Below are positions 1 through 5,360 of a stretch of 9,203 nucleotides of DNA, piece after piece (positions within the stretch are counted from its first letter, which is position 1; every line of letters starts with the position of its first letter). Origin of the DNA: DASPOJ01 sp049790315. Lineage in GTDB: Bacteria; Acidobacteriota; Terriglobia; Acidiferrales; UBA7541. Where the stretch lies: positions 1 to 9,203 of the forward strand of contig JBAQYV010000212.1 in NCBI GenBank assembly GCA_049790315.1. Reading direction: 5' to 3'. The notes beneath the pieces were generated by a model. That model saw only the letters and a list, made by a program, of their open reading frames with translations. It did not search any database and was not told where the DNA came from. The position numbers were made by a program, and so were the translations under genes.

Positions 1-30
1 CCCCCGGACCGCCGCGCGGGTTCTTTTTTG
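1..30 (+). terminator. Possible weak rho-independent terminator of a gene left of the window
   Basis: A four-base stem, CCGC at 9-12 and GCGG at 16-19 around a three-base loop, is followed by a T-rich stretch (TTCTTTTTT, 21-29). This fits a short intrinsic terminator for a plus-strand gene ending left of position 1. The stem is short and no upstream gene is visible, so this is a suggestion only. Confidence 0.25.
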
Positions 31-113
31 TGAACGGTGGCGCCAGGGCGAAAAAGTTAAAATTTGATATATGAAACGAGTATTTTTTAGATTGAATCTT
101 CAAGGATTTCTTG

Positions 114-365
114 CTAGAAACCTCGCATGCGGTCCGCGCTCCAGGCCCAACGCCCAGCCCTTGAATATCGCGGGAGCGCGGTGAACCGGCGAAATCGCTG
201 TTGACGAGCTTGCAGCACCCCAACCACGGCGGCCCGCGACGACATGCCTTCGGACACGTCTTGCAGCGCGCCTTGGACAACTGCAAGAACCTCGGGACGG
301 GCAGTGCCGAACCTCCTAGCGGCGCTGCCCTTCTCGGTGGCTTTGACCTGAAGCGAATTGAGCAA
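114..365 (-). CDS. Doubtful small hypothetical protein (TTG start)
   Basis: This is an 83-residue frame starting with TTG, with a TGA stop immediately before the start codon. The first 55 residues or so are amphipathic and could be helical (for example ALQDVSEGMSS), while the C-terminal third is rich in Arg and Trp. I recognise no family. There is no purine-rich ribosome binding site before the TTG. It lies 77 bp downstream of the 91-aa gene on the same strand, so it could be a last cistron, a gene remnant, or simply a chance open frame in GC-rich DNA. I lean towards remnant or chance. Confidence 0.2.
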   Translation of the reverse strand: MLNSLQVKATEKGSAARRFGTARPEVLAVVQGALQDVSEGMSSRAAVVGVLQARQQRFRRFTALPRYSRAGRWAWSADRMRGF

Positions 366-442
366 TCATAAATTTGGCGGGTCGTGTCGCGTCGCGACGA
401 TGGACTGCCAGCGAGCAGCCTCGCGACGGCGCAGCGTGACGG

Positions 443-718
443 CTAACGCTCAGCATGGCCGTCGGGGCCGATTTCCACTTGCACCGGGCGGCCTTGGCCT
501 TTGCCTCGCGTGGTGAGCCATGCGGAAAATGCCTGCGCCAGGCGCGCAGGATCGACGCGCAGGCCCGCTTCGATTTGGCCTTCGGCAACCGGCAACGTGT
601 CGTCGAATTCGGCCGAGCCCGTGAAATTCCGCATGAAGAACGTATCCAGCCAATCGAGCGGGCAGGCGCGGCGCTCGCCATCGATCACGACATCAACCTT
701 TAGTTTTTGGGCGTACAT
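443..718 (-). CDS. Small hypothetical protein, 91 aa
   Basis: I do not recognise the family. The ATG at 718 gives a soluble, acidic-to-neutral protein with alternating strand-like and helical segments: a beta-like start (KVDVVIDGE, 7-15), a WLDTFFMRNFTG segment at 23-34, a helix-like AQAFSAWL stretch near 61-68, and a C-terminal VQVEIGPDG turn at 79-87. It has one cysteine (C19) and no signal peptide or membrane segment. The frame is open further upstream, but that part only overlaps the DUF2911 gene in another frame, so 718 is the best start. The ribosome binding site is poor. It sits 41 bp after the DUF2911 stop on the same strand, so it is probably the second cistron behind that gene's promoter. 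The role is unknown. Confidence 0.6.
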   Translation of the reverse strand: MYAQKLKVDVVIDGERRACPLDWLDTFFMRNFTGSAEFDDTLPVAEGQIEAGLRVDPARLAQAFSAWLTTRGKGQGRPVQVEIGPDGHAER

Positions 719-759
719 GATGTGGCGTGGCTGCGTGGCCGCCGCGCACTTGTGAGCGC

Positions 760-1344
760 CTATTTCTTTTCGGAAATGTCCACGGAGACGCGCGTCGTTT
801 CCCAATCGAGGCGCAGCGTGCAGCCGGACGCGGTGCCATCGAGGCCGATCGTGAAATCCTCGAGCGGCGATGGGAGCGTCGACATCTTCATGTCGATGCG
901 AGCGAAATCGAAACTGGCGCCGGGATACGGGATACCCCACTCGCCCGTTTTCTTGCTGATGATTAGCTTCCAGTTGTCCGCGTTCGGGAGAGCGAAGAGA
1001 GTGTAGCTGCCGGCGGGCACGAGCGTGCCACCGACGATGAGATCTGTATCCGTGACGAATGTCGTAGCTTCATTCGCGCCGACGCGCCACTCTTGTCCAT
1101 AGGGCACCAGACCGCCGTAAATCTTGCGGCTACGCATACGCGGGCTCGAATAATCGATTGTCAGGGTTTTGCCGTCGGGAAATTTATAATCCACGTGAGC
1201 GGGCGGGCTGGGGCGCTGGCTCTTGTCCTCGGGCGGCTTGGTCTGGCTCTGCGGGCTCATGGTCTCCTGGCTACGCGCTGAAGAAATCGCCAGAACGCAA
1301 AAACAGGCCAGAAGCAACGTGGCGTAAATTGAGAACTTTCTCAT
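760..1344 (-). CDS. Secreted DUF2911 family protein
   Basis: The 194-residue product has the typical DUF2911 layout. Residues 1-26 form a Sec signal peptide (basic MRK, then hydrophobic LLLACFCVLAISSA) with likely cleavage near SARSQ. A Pro/Gln/Ser-rich linker follows to about residue 50. The DUF2911 core has the family-typical SSPRMRSRKIYGGLVPYG at 66-83, then WRVGANEATTF (86-96) and PAGSYTLFALP (110-120). It should be exported to the periplasm; the biochemical function of the family is not established. I chose the ATG at 1344, not the upstream one at 1389, because GAGGAGGA (1351-1358) lies six bases before it and the signal peptide starts there. LLAC at 11-14 resembles a lipobox, but the hydrophobic core continues beyond it, so a lipoprotein is less likely. 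A TATAAT box lies upstream. Confidence 0.88.
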   Translation of the reverse strand: MRKFSIYATLLLACFCVLAISSARSQETMSPQSQTKPPEDKSQRPSPPAHVDYKFPDGKTLTIDYSSPRMRSRKIYGGLVPYGQEWRVGANEATTFVTDTDLIVGGTLVPAGSYTLFALPNADNWKLIISKKTGEWGIPYPGASFDFARIDMKMSTLPSPLEDFTIGLDGTASGCTLRLDWETTRVSVDISEKK

Positions 1345-1421
1345 TTTCTTTCCTCCTCTATTTCGGCTGTCTCTACCCAAAGCGCTCACTATGCATCTCG
1401 ATCTTCCAATGTTCCATCCGG

Positions 1422-1427
1422 ATTATA
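1422..1427 (-). promoter_or_regulatory. TATAAT -10 box for the DUF2911 gene
   Basis: The minus strand reads a perfect TATAAT consensus. It sits 77 bp before the DUF2911 ATG, giving a leader of about 70 bases that includes the strong ribosome binding site. No good TTGACA is found 16-18 bases upstream (the hexamer there is TACCGC), so the -35 contact is weak or absent. It lies just downstream of the stop of the preceding small gene, a sensible promoter location. Confidence 0.45.
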
Positions 1428-1464
1428 CGCGCGCTGTGAGTCGCGCGGTACTTCGTCGTCCCAA

Positions 1465-1707
1465 TCAAAGAACCGACGCCACGTCGGCGTCGATTGAAAC
1501 GTGCGTGTGATCGAAGCCATTGATGCGATAGGTCGCGCCTTGCGCGCGCGAAAAATGGAAATAGCGGCTGATGTTGTAGTCCTCATCGAATGAGGCGAAG
1601 ACGCGCTCCGTTTCGTCATGATCGAATCCGAACGCGGCGAGCGCCGCGGGGCGGCCGTAGCCTCCCGCAAGCGAAACGTATTTTTCGACGAGTTCTCTGA
1701 GTCGCAT
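1465..1707 (-). CDS. Small hypothetical protein, 80 aa
   Basis: Starting at the ATG at 1707 the product is 80 residues, beginning MRLRELVEKYVSLAGGYG and containing AAFGFDHDETERVFASFDEDY and YRINGFDHTHVSID. I know no named family, but the composition (helical start, a central acidic/aromatic stretch, and a strand-like NGFDHTHVSID end) looks like a real small folded protein. There is no signal peptide. A longer version from a GTG at 1776 would read through the hairpin repeats and is unlikely. The ribosome binding site is weak. The frame ends at SVL, but the +1 frame continues for about 30 protein-like codons to 1389, so a one-base frameshift cannot be excluded. It follows the 204-aa gene on the same strand, separated by the repeat array. 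Confidence 0.6.
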   Translation of the reverse strand: MRLRELVEKYVSLAGGYGRPAALAAFGFDHDETERVFASFDEDYNISRYFHFSRAQGATYRINGFDHTHVSIDADVASVL

Positions 1708-1741
1708 CGTTTTTACCGTCTGCCCGCCGCAGAGTTCGGTT

Positions 1742-1876
1742 CTAAGCACTGTGCACCGCACAGTCCGGCTAAGCACTGCGCTCCACGCAGCCGATTAAAG
1801 CACTGCGCTCCGCGCAGCCGATTAAAGCACTGCGCTCCGCGCAGCCGATTAAAGCACTGCGCTCCGCGCAGCCCGG
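1742..1876. repeat. Five tandem 27-bp units, each containing a hairpin
   Basis: Five units of exactly 27 bp lie head to tail at 1742-1768, 1769-1795, 1796-1822, 1823-1849 and 1850-1876. Units 3 and 4 are identical; the others differ at a few positions. Each unit contains a short inverted repeat, CTGCGC-tcc-GCGCAG in units 3-5. Unit 1 has CTGTGC-acc-GCACAG, where both arms changed together so pairing is kept; unit 2 has one broken pair next to the loop. The array starts right at the stop codon of the 204-aa gene (1877-1879) and ends 34 bp before the next start. In the minus-strand transcript each hairpin is followed by GCTTTAAT or a similar sequence, so it may act in transcript termination or stabilisation. 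There are no unique spacers, so it is not CRISPR. Confidence 0.95.
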
Positions 1877-2491
1877 CTAAATCCAAACGTAGGCGCCGGA
1901 ATCGCCGTACGGCGCATTCAAATAGAATAAATTGGCATCGGGCAGCGCACCGAGCGCGCGGCAAAGCCGATCGGTGCCATGCGCCGCGCAGAGCAATTCG
2001 CCGGGAGATTGCGCGATGTGGTCGGTATCGTCAAGCGTCTCAACTTCGCGGCGCGAAAACCAGAGCCACGTGGCCGCGCGCGCGCAAACCTGACATTCGC
2101 CGGCAAGGTGGCTGAGCCTGGCTTCGATGGCCGCGGAGACGTGCGATGTAAGGCCGGCCGCGGCGAAATCCGGCGCGGCCAGGAAAAAATATTGCGAGAC
2201 GCTGCCGCTATCGGGCTCAAATGCGGCGACGCGCCCGCGATAGCGCTCAAGCTCGGGCCCCAGCAATCCACACGCGCACGCGCGGCACAGGGAAACTTCC
2301 GGACGCCGCCCGCTCGATCTGCGCGCGGCCTTCTTCCCACGCAGGTAGAGAGTATCGGGCGCGAAGCCGGCCATCCAGTCCTGCTGGTTCGCAAGATGCA
2401 CGCATTCCGGGGGCACTCGCATCAGGCGCGCGAACCAACTGCGCGTGCGCGGGCGGAATTCGATGCCGGGATAAGCTTCTTCAAGACGCAT
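1877..2491 (-). CDS. Hypothetical protein with paired cysteines, 204 aa
   Basis: I do not recognise the family. The 204-residue protein lacks a signal peptide and membrane segments. It contains several possible metal ligands: C69-x2-C72 (followed by C74), C133-x2-C136, C168-x2-H171 and C177, so one or two structural zinc sites are plausible; this is inference. The N-terminus (LEEAYPGIEFRPRTRSWFARLM) and the aromatic ending (NLFYLNAPYGDSGAYVWI) look well conserved in character. ATG 2491 is chosen as the first normal start codon in the frame. The frame is open upstream without ATG, GTG or TTG for a long way, and the start has no good ribosome binding site, so the true start is uncertain. It is divergent from the peroxiredoxin gene, and a TGCTACGAT element lies 47 bp upstream. 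Its stop codon abuts the hairpin array. Confidence 0.68.
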   Translation of the reverse strand: MRLEEAYPGIEFRPRTRSWFARLMRVPPECVHLANQQDWMAGFAPDTLYLRGKKAARRSSGRRPEVSLCRACACGLLGPELERYRGRVAAFEPDSGSVSQYFFLAAPDFAAAGLTSHVSAAIEARLSHLAGECQVCARAATWLWFSRREVETLDDTDHIAQSPGELLCAAHGTDRLCRALGALPDANLFYLNAPYGDSGAYVWI

Positions 2492-2538
2492 ACGCGCGAA
2501 AATCGCACCAATCTTCAGAATCCGGTAGCCAAAATTGC

Positions 2539-2547
2539 ATCGTAGCA
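2539..2547 (-). promoter_or_regulatory. Extended -10 element TGCTACGAT for the 204-aa gene
   Basis: On the minus strand TGCTACGAT fits the extended -10 pattern TGnTAnnnT. It lies 47 bp upstream of the ATG at 2491, which would give a leader of about 40 bases. The same TGCTA core precedes three plus-strand genes in this window. No clear -35 hexamer is visible. Confidence 0.45.
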
Positions 2548-2641
2548 GATTGAGGCGCGGCCGCGCGCAAAATCCGTTATCATAAAGTTTCGGAGCGCGG
2601 CCCGGCTCTTACTTCGAACATTATCTCCAGGAGGATTCATC

Positions 2642-3100
2642 ATGGCTCTCACCGTCGGACAACCCGCACCGGAATTCACGCTCAAGGACCAGTCGCAGAA
2701 AGAAGTGAAGCTTGCGGATTACAAGGGCAAGAATGTAGTGCTGATATTTTATCCGCTCGATTGGAGCCCGGTTTGCTCGAATGAGCACGCCTCGCTGGTG
2801 ACCGATTTGAGTCAGTTTGAAAGGCTGGACGCGCAAGTGCTGGGGCTCAGCGTCGATAGTTCCTGGTCGCACAAGGCCTTCGCGGAAAAGATGGGCATCA
2901 AGTACCCGCTGCTGGCCGATTTCCAGCCACGCGGCGCGGTGGCCGACAAGTTCGGAGTGTATCTTGCCGACAAGGGCATCACGGGGCGCGCCATCGCCAT
3001 CATCAACAAATCGGGAAAGCTGGCGTGGTTCAAACAATACGATATTCCGACAGTGCCCGATCTGAAGGAAGTTACGGTAGCGCTGGCGAACGCGAACTAG
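2642..3100 (+). CDS. Peroxiredoxin, single-cysteine AhpC/TSA family
   Basis: This 152-residue thioredoxin-fold peroxidase reduces hydrogen peroxide, organic hydroperoxides or peroxynitrite in the cytoplasm using a reactive cysteine. The active-site motif is P38-LDW-S42-PV-C45, matching the family pattern PxxxT/SxxC with Ser at the Thr position. The fold markers are VGQPAPEFTLKDQ (5-17), NVVLIFYPLDWSPVC (31-45), VLGLSVDSSWSHKAF (66-80) and GITGRAIAIINKSGK (112-126), where R116 is the likely catalytic arginine. C45 is the only cysteine, so it must work as a 1-Cys enzyme resolved by an external thiol, as in AhpE-type proteins. The start is secure: AGGAGG (2629-2634) lies seven bases before the ATG. 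It is divergent from the 204-aa gene, with a 150-bp shared upstream region, and no gene follows closely, so it is probably monocistronic. Confidence 0.95.
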   Translation: MALTVGQPAPEFTLKDQSQKEVKLADYKGKNVVLIFYPLDWSPVCSNEHASLVTDLSQFERLDAQVLGLSVDSSWSHKAFAEKMGIKYPLLADFQPRGAVADKFGVYLADKGITGRAIAIINKSGKLAWFKQYDIPTVPDLKEVTVALANAN

Positions 3101-3498
3101 ATTCACGACCTGGAAAAATCGGCTTAAGCGGCAGCGCGGACGAACAGAACGAGCGGCAGCGCATTCAGCGCCTTAATCGCAACGCTTAAGAAGCAGGCGA
3201 CGAGGGCCGCGAAACCGCGCTTCGCGAACTCACCCACTCAACGGCGTTCATTTTTGAAGATCGTCAAAGTCATAGCCGCGAACGCTCACTGAAAACCCGG
3301 GGCACGCCGGTCAGAAGCGCTAGCGGTGTCACGCCGCCTTCTTTCACAATCGGATCACGCGCCCGCCGCGAAATCTCGGACCATAGCGTCACCAAACGCC
3401 GCGGCCAACGCTCTAAGAGAGTAGCCGGTGCGCGGCTAGCCTGCCCGGCGTGCGGCGATTGTGCTAACTTCAGTCGAGAGTCCGGAGGACTACAACAA
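3101..3498. other. 398-bp gap with possible gene debris
   Basis: No convincing intact gene is seen. Directly after the peroxiredoxin there is an eight-base inverted repeat, CTTAAGCG (3123-3130) and CGCTTAAG (3183-3190), and a repeated GCGGCAGCGC (3128-3137 and again about 26 bases later), but no T-tracted terminator. On the minus strand from about 3420 down to 3250, two overlapping frames together read like a protein end (DPIVKEGGVTPLALLTGVP in one, FSVSVRGYDFDDLQK then stop in the other), separated by a one-base shift; this may be a decayed gene. The right end carries the promoter and ribosome binding site of the DUF3467 gene. Confidence 0.5.
3462..3470 (+). promoter_or_regulatory. Extended -10 element TGCTAACTT for the DUF3467 gene
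   Basis: TGCTAACTT fits TGnTAnnnT and lies 28 bp before the ATG at 3499. Transcription starting about seven bases later would give a leader of roughly 22 bases that keeps the GGAGG ribosome binding site (3484-3488). No -35 consensus is visible. Confidence 0.45.
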
Positions 3499-3813
3499 AT
3501 GTCGAATCCCCCAGGTCCACAGCAGGGGCAACAACCGCAGGTGCAAATCAAGGCCGACGAGAAGGATTTGGTCGGCCAGTACAGCAATCTTGTGATGCTT
3601 TATCACAATGCCGAAGAATTCGCGCTGCACTTCATCTACGTGTTTCCGAATGCGCCGCAGGGCAAATTGGTCGCAGGCCTACTGCTAAGCCCCGGCCACG
3701 CCAAGCGGCTTTGGCGAGCGCTGGGCGACAACCTCACAAAATACGAGACGCAATACGGGCCGATTCGCGAAGTGCCGGAGGGCCCCCCACCCAAGGTTGG
3801 TTTCGTGCAGTAA
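3499..3813 (+). CDS. DUF3467 domain protein
   Basis: This small 104-residue protein belongs to DUF3467. After a Pro/Gln-rich flexible start (residues 1-17), the domain runs from about 18 to 100: VQIKADEKDLVGQYSNLVML, then the typical HNAEEFALHFIYVFP (36-50), a GKLVAGLLLSPGHAKRLWRAL segment (55-75), and a C-terminal LTKYETQYGPIR. The family is widespread in bacteria and has no established biochemical role; it has no signal peptide or membrane helix, so it should be cytosolic. The ATG at 3499 is supported by GGAGG ten bases upstream. The next gene on the same strand, the FHA protein, begins 93 bp later and has its own -10 element, so the two are probably transcribed separately. Confidence 0.9.
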   Translation: MSNPPGPQQGQQPQVQIKADEKDLVGQYSNLVMLYHNAEEFALHFIYVFPNAPQGKLVAGLLLSPGHAKRLWRALGDNLTKYETQYGPIREVPEGPPPKVGFVQ

Positions 3814-3891
3814 AGCGAGGACCTGTCCGGCGGTACAGTTTGGCCTCCGCAACGACTGTCCGGCGTGACAGGCGCGCCAGCAACCGCGGCG

Positions 3892-3900
3892 TGCTAGGCT
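3892..3900 (+). promoter_or_regulatory. Extended -10 element TGCTAGGCT, implying a leaderless FHA mRNA
   Basis: TGCTAGGCT matches TGnTAnnnT and ends six bases before the ATG at 3907. A start site six to eight bases after the -10 would fall on or next to the start codon, so the transcript would be leaderless. Consistent with this, no ribosome binding site precedes the ATG. No -35 consensus is evident. Confidence 0.45.
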
Positions 3901-3906
3901 TAAATC

Positions 3907-4458
3907 ATGCAAGCCGCCTGCTCACACTGCGGAACTTTGCATCGGCTGAACGACTCCCAGATCGGCGATTTTCGGCGGGTCCAATTTCGATGCACCCAAT
4001 GCGGGAAGCCCACGATTGTTGAGATGGAGCGCCGCCCGGAGAGCACGCAAGTCGTTTCTCCACTGCCGGCGTTCGCGCGCGGATCGGGTGCGCCCAGACG
4101 CATCAGTGCGTACGAGGATGCGGACAGCGATCTGCGCTTGCCGCCGGGCAAAGCGATCTCCATCACGGTGATCGGCGGACCTTCGCGCGGCAGCGTCTTC
4201 CCGCTTGAGAGACCCAGAATTATTCTGGGCCGCGCGGGCACGGACGTGCCGCTGGATGACGCCGGGGTTTCGCGCCGCCACTGCATGATCGAAGTGCGTG
4301 GCGATGTCGTGCGATTGTGCGATCTGGATTCGACGAATGGCACATTCTTCGGCGAGGAGCGCATCCGCGCCGCTCAACTGCGGAACATGGCCGAATTTCG
4401 CATGGGTTCAAGCACACTGTTGCTGACGATCCGCTCGCGCGTCGATTCCGGCGCGTAA
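3907..4458 (+). CDS. Zinc-ribbon and FHA domain protein
   Basis: This 183-residue protein has two modules. Residues 1-38 form an MJ0042-type zinc ribbon with ligands C5, C8, C29 and C32. After a linker (about 40-80), residues 85-176 form a forkhead-associated domain, a reader of phospho-threonine peptides. The key FHA residues are all present: G108-R109 (ILGRAG), S122 and H125 (VSRRHCMIE), and N144-G145 (DSTNGTFF). It is probably a cytosolic partner of a Ser/Thr kinase pathway; no kinase is in the window. There are no membrane segments. The start at 3907 is fixed by the zinc ribbon but has no ribosome binding site; translation may be leaderless. The glycosyltransferase starts 40 bp after its stop, so some readthrough into that gene is possible. 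Confidence 0.92.
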   Translation: MQAACSHCGTLHRLNDSQIGDFRRVQFRCTQCGKPTIVEMERRPESTQVVSPLPAFARGSGAPRRISAYEDADSDLRLPPGKAISITVIGGPSRGSVFPLERPRIILGRAGTDVPLDDAGVSRRHCMIEVRGDVVRLCDLDSTNGTFFGEERIRAAQLRNMAEFRMGSSTLLLTIRSRVDSGA

Positions 4459-4475
4459 TTCACACCGGAAATTCG

Positions 4476-4484
4476 TGCTACTGT
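4476..4484 (+). promoter_or_regulatory. Extended -10 element TGCTACTGT for the glycosyltransferase gene
   Basis: TGCTACTGT fits TGnTAnnnT and ends 14 bases before the ATG at 4499. The expected start site would leave a leader of only about eight bases, and no ribosome binding site is seen there. No -35 consensus is evident. Confidence 0.4.
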
Positions 4485-4498
4485 AACGGGCGATCGCC

Positions 4499-5290
4499 AT
4501 GCCCGCTCTTTCCGCAATTCTAATCGCGCGCAATGAACAGGTCGATTTGCCGCGAGCGCTTCAATCGCTCGAAGGCGTGGTCGACGAAATCATTCTGGTG
4601 GATGCCGGGAGCACCGATCGCACGGTGGAGATCGCGCGGTCCGGCGGCGCGCGGATTTTCGAGCGCCCCTTCTCTAGCTTCGCCGATCAGAAAAATTATG
4701 CGGCCGCGCAGGCCACAAACGATTGGGTCTTCTCCATCGATTGCGACGAAGCGCTAACGCCGGAACTGCGCGCCTCGCTGCTCGCATGGAAAACTGAGTT
4801 TCCGGTACAGCATGGTTATGAAATCTCGCGCCTGACAAATTATCTGGGCGGCTGGATTCGCCACTCCGGCTGGTACCCCGACCGGATCGTGCGCCTTTAC
4901 GACCGCACACACGGGCAATTCGCCGGCACAATCCACGAAAGCGTGCGTCTGGATGGACCGGCTGGCCGCCTGAAAGGCCTTCTGCACCACTACAACGTGC
5001 GCACCTACCAAGAACATTTGGCCAAGATCGACGCGTTCACGAACATCGCCGCCGCCGAACTTTACCAGCGCGGCCGAAAACACTGGCGCGTGAAAATGTA
5101 CGTCGCGGCGCCGTGGACTTTTTTCCAGCGCCTCATGTTACGGCTTGGATTTCTGGATGGACGCCGCGGCTGGATGATCGCCTGGACATCCGCGCGCTAC
5201 GTACGGTTGAAGTATGCAAAGTTAGGGGCGTTGGTGCGCGCGAACGGCGAGCGCGCACCCGCGCCCGGTCCGGCGGCGAAAACGAGCTAG
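4499..5290 (+). CDS. Family 2 glycosyltransferase, WaaE/KdtX-like
   Basis: This 263-residue GT-A enzyme probably transfers a sugar from a nucleotide donor onto a lipopolysaccharide-core-like or related envelope glycan. It resembles the LPS core beta-1,4-glucosyltransferase (WaaE/KdtX) group. Residues 1-84 form the nucleotide-binding half: SAILIARNE (5-13), LVDAGSTDRT (33-42) and the metal-binding DCDE at 81-84. Group-typical features follow: GGWIRHSGWYPD (117-128), IHESV (145-149) and LHHYN (162-166). The C-terminal region (around 200-245, MYVAAPWTFFQRLMLRLGF) is amphipathic and basic, suggesting peripheral inner-membrane attachment without clear spanning helices. The Pro/Ala-rich tail is probably disordered. 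The actual acceptor cannot be read from the sequence. The start at 4499 is set by the conserved N-terminus. It is convergent with the RAM-domain gene, 70 bp away; no good terminator is visible between them. Confidence 0.92.
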   Translation: MPALSAILIARNEQVDLPRALQSLEGVVDEIILVDAGSTDRTVEIARSGGARIFERPFSSFADQKNYAAAQATNDWVFSIDCDEALTPELRASLLAWKTEFPVQHGYEISRLTNYLGGWIRHSGWYPDRIVRLYDRTHGQFAGTIHESVRLDGPAGRLKGLLHHYNVRTYQEHLAKIDAFTNIAAAELYQRGRKHWRVKMYVAAPWTFFQRLMLRLGFLDGRRGWMIAWTSARYVRLKYAKLGALVRANGERAPAPGPAAKTS

Positions 5291-5360
5291 TGCTTCAGCG
5301 TGCGGAGAAGCGCGCGTTAAAACGCAGGGGACAGGCGTGGATGCGCGCCCGTGAAACGCG

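Larger units (their letters stand above)
1..442. other. Region without a confident gene; AT-rich patch and GC-rich palindromes
   Basis: No frame here has a recognisable domain and a good ribosome binding site. Positions about 48-120 are clearly AT-rich against GC-rich surroundings, with T runs and a short inverted repeat (TTGAA at 92-96, TTCAA at 99-103); such a patch could be a promoter region for a gene outside the window. Positions 390-399 hold a perfect ten-base palindrome, CGTCGCGACG, and its TCGCGACG core recurs at 421-428, just after the 3' end of the next gene. The only sizeable frame is the weak one at 114-365. Confidence 0.5.

Noticed and set aside
719..940. Upstream extension of the 91-aa gene
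   Set aside because: The extra N-terminal codons only overlap the DUF2911 gene in another frame and read as shadow sequence.
1742..1876. Repeat array as CRISPR
   Set aside because: The units are directly adjacent with no unique spacers, and no cas genes are present.
1618..2115. Plus-strand open frame through the repeats (KHCAPRSRL-type repeats), and its minus-strand counterpart
   Set aside because: The 27-bp unit is a multiple of three, so any frame without a stop stays open; the peptide is low-complexity and antisense to two better genes.
1979..2545. Plus-strand open frame of 188 codons
   Set aside because: It is antisense to the 204-aa gene and has no recognisable domain or ribosome binding site.
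2621..3106. Minus-strand open frame of 161 codons
   Set aside because: It is fully antisense to the peroxiredoxin, which has a clear family match and ribosome binding site.
5291..5360. Bidirectional terminator between the convergent glycosyltransferase and RAM genes
   Set aside because: GC-rich inverted segments exist, but there is no stable stem followed by a T run on either strand.
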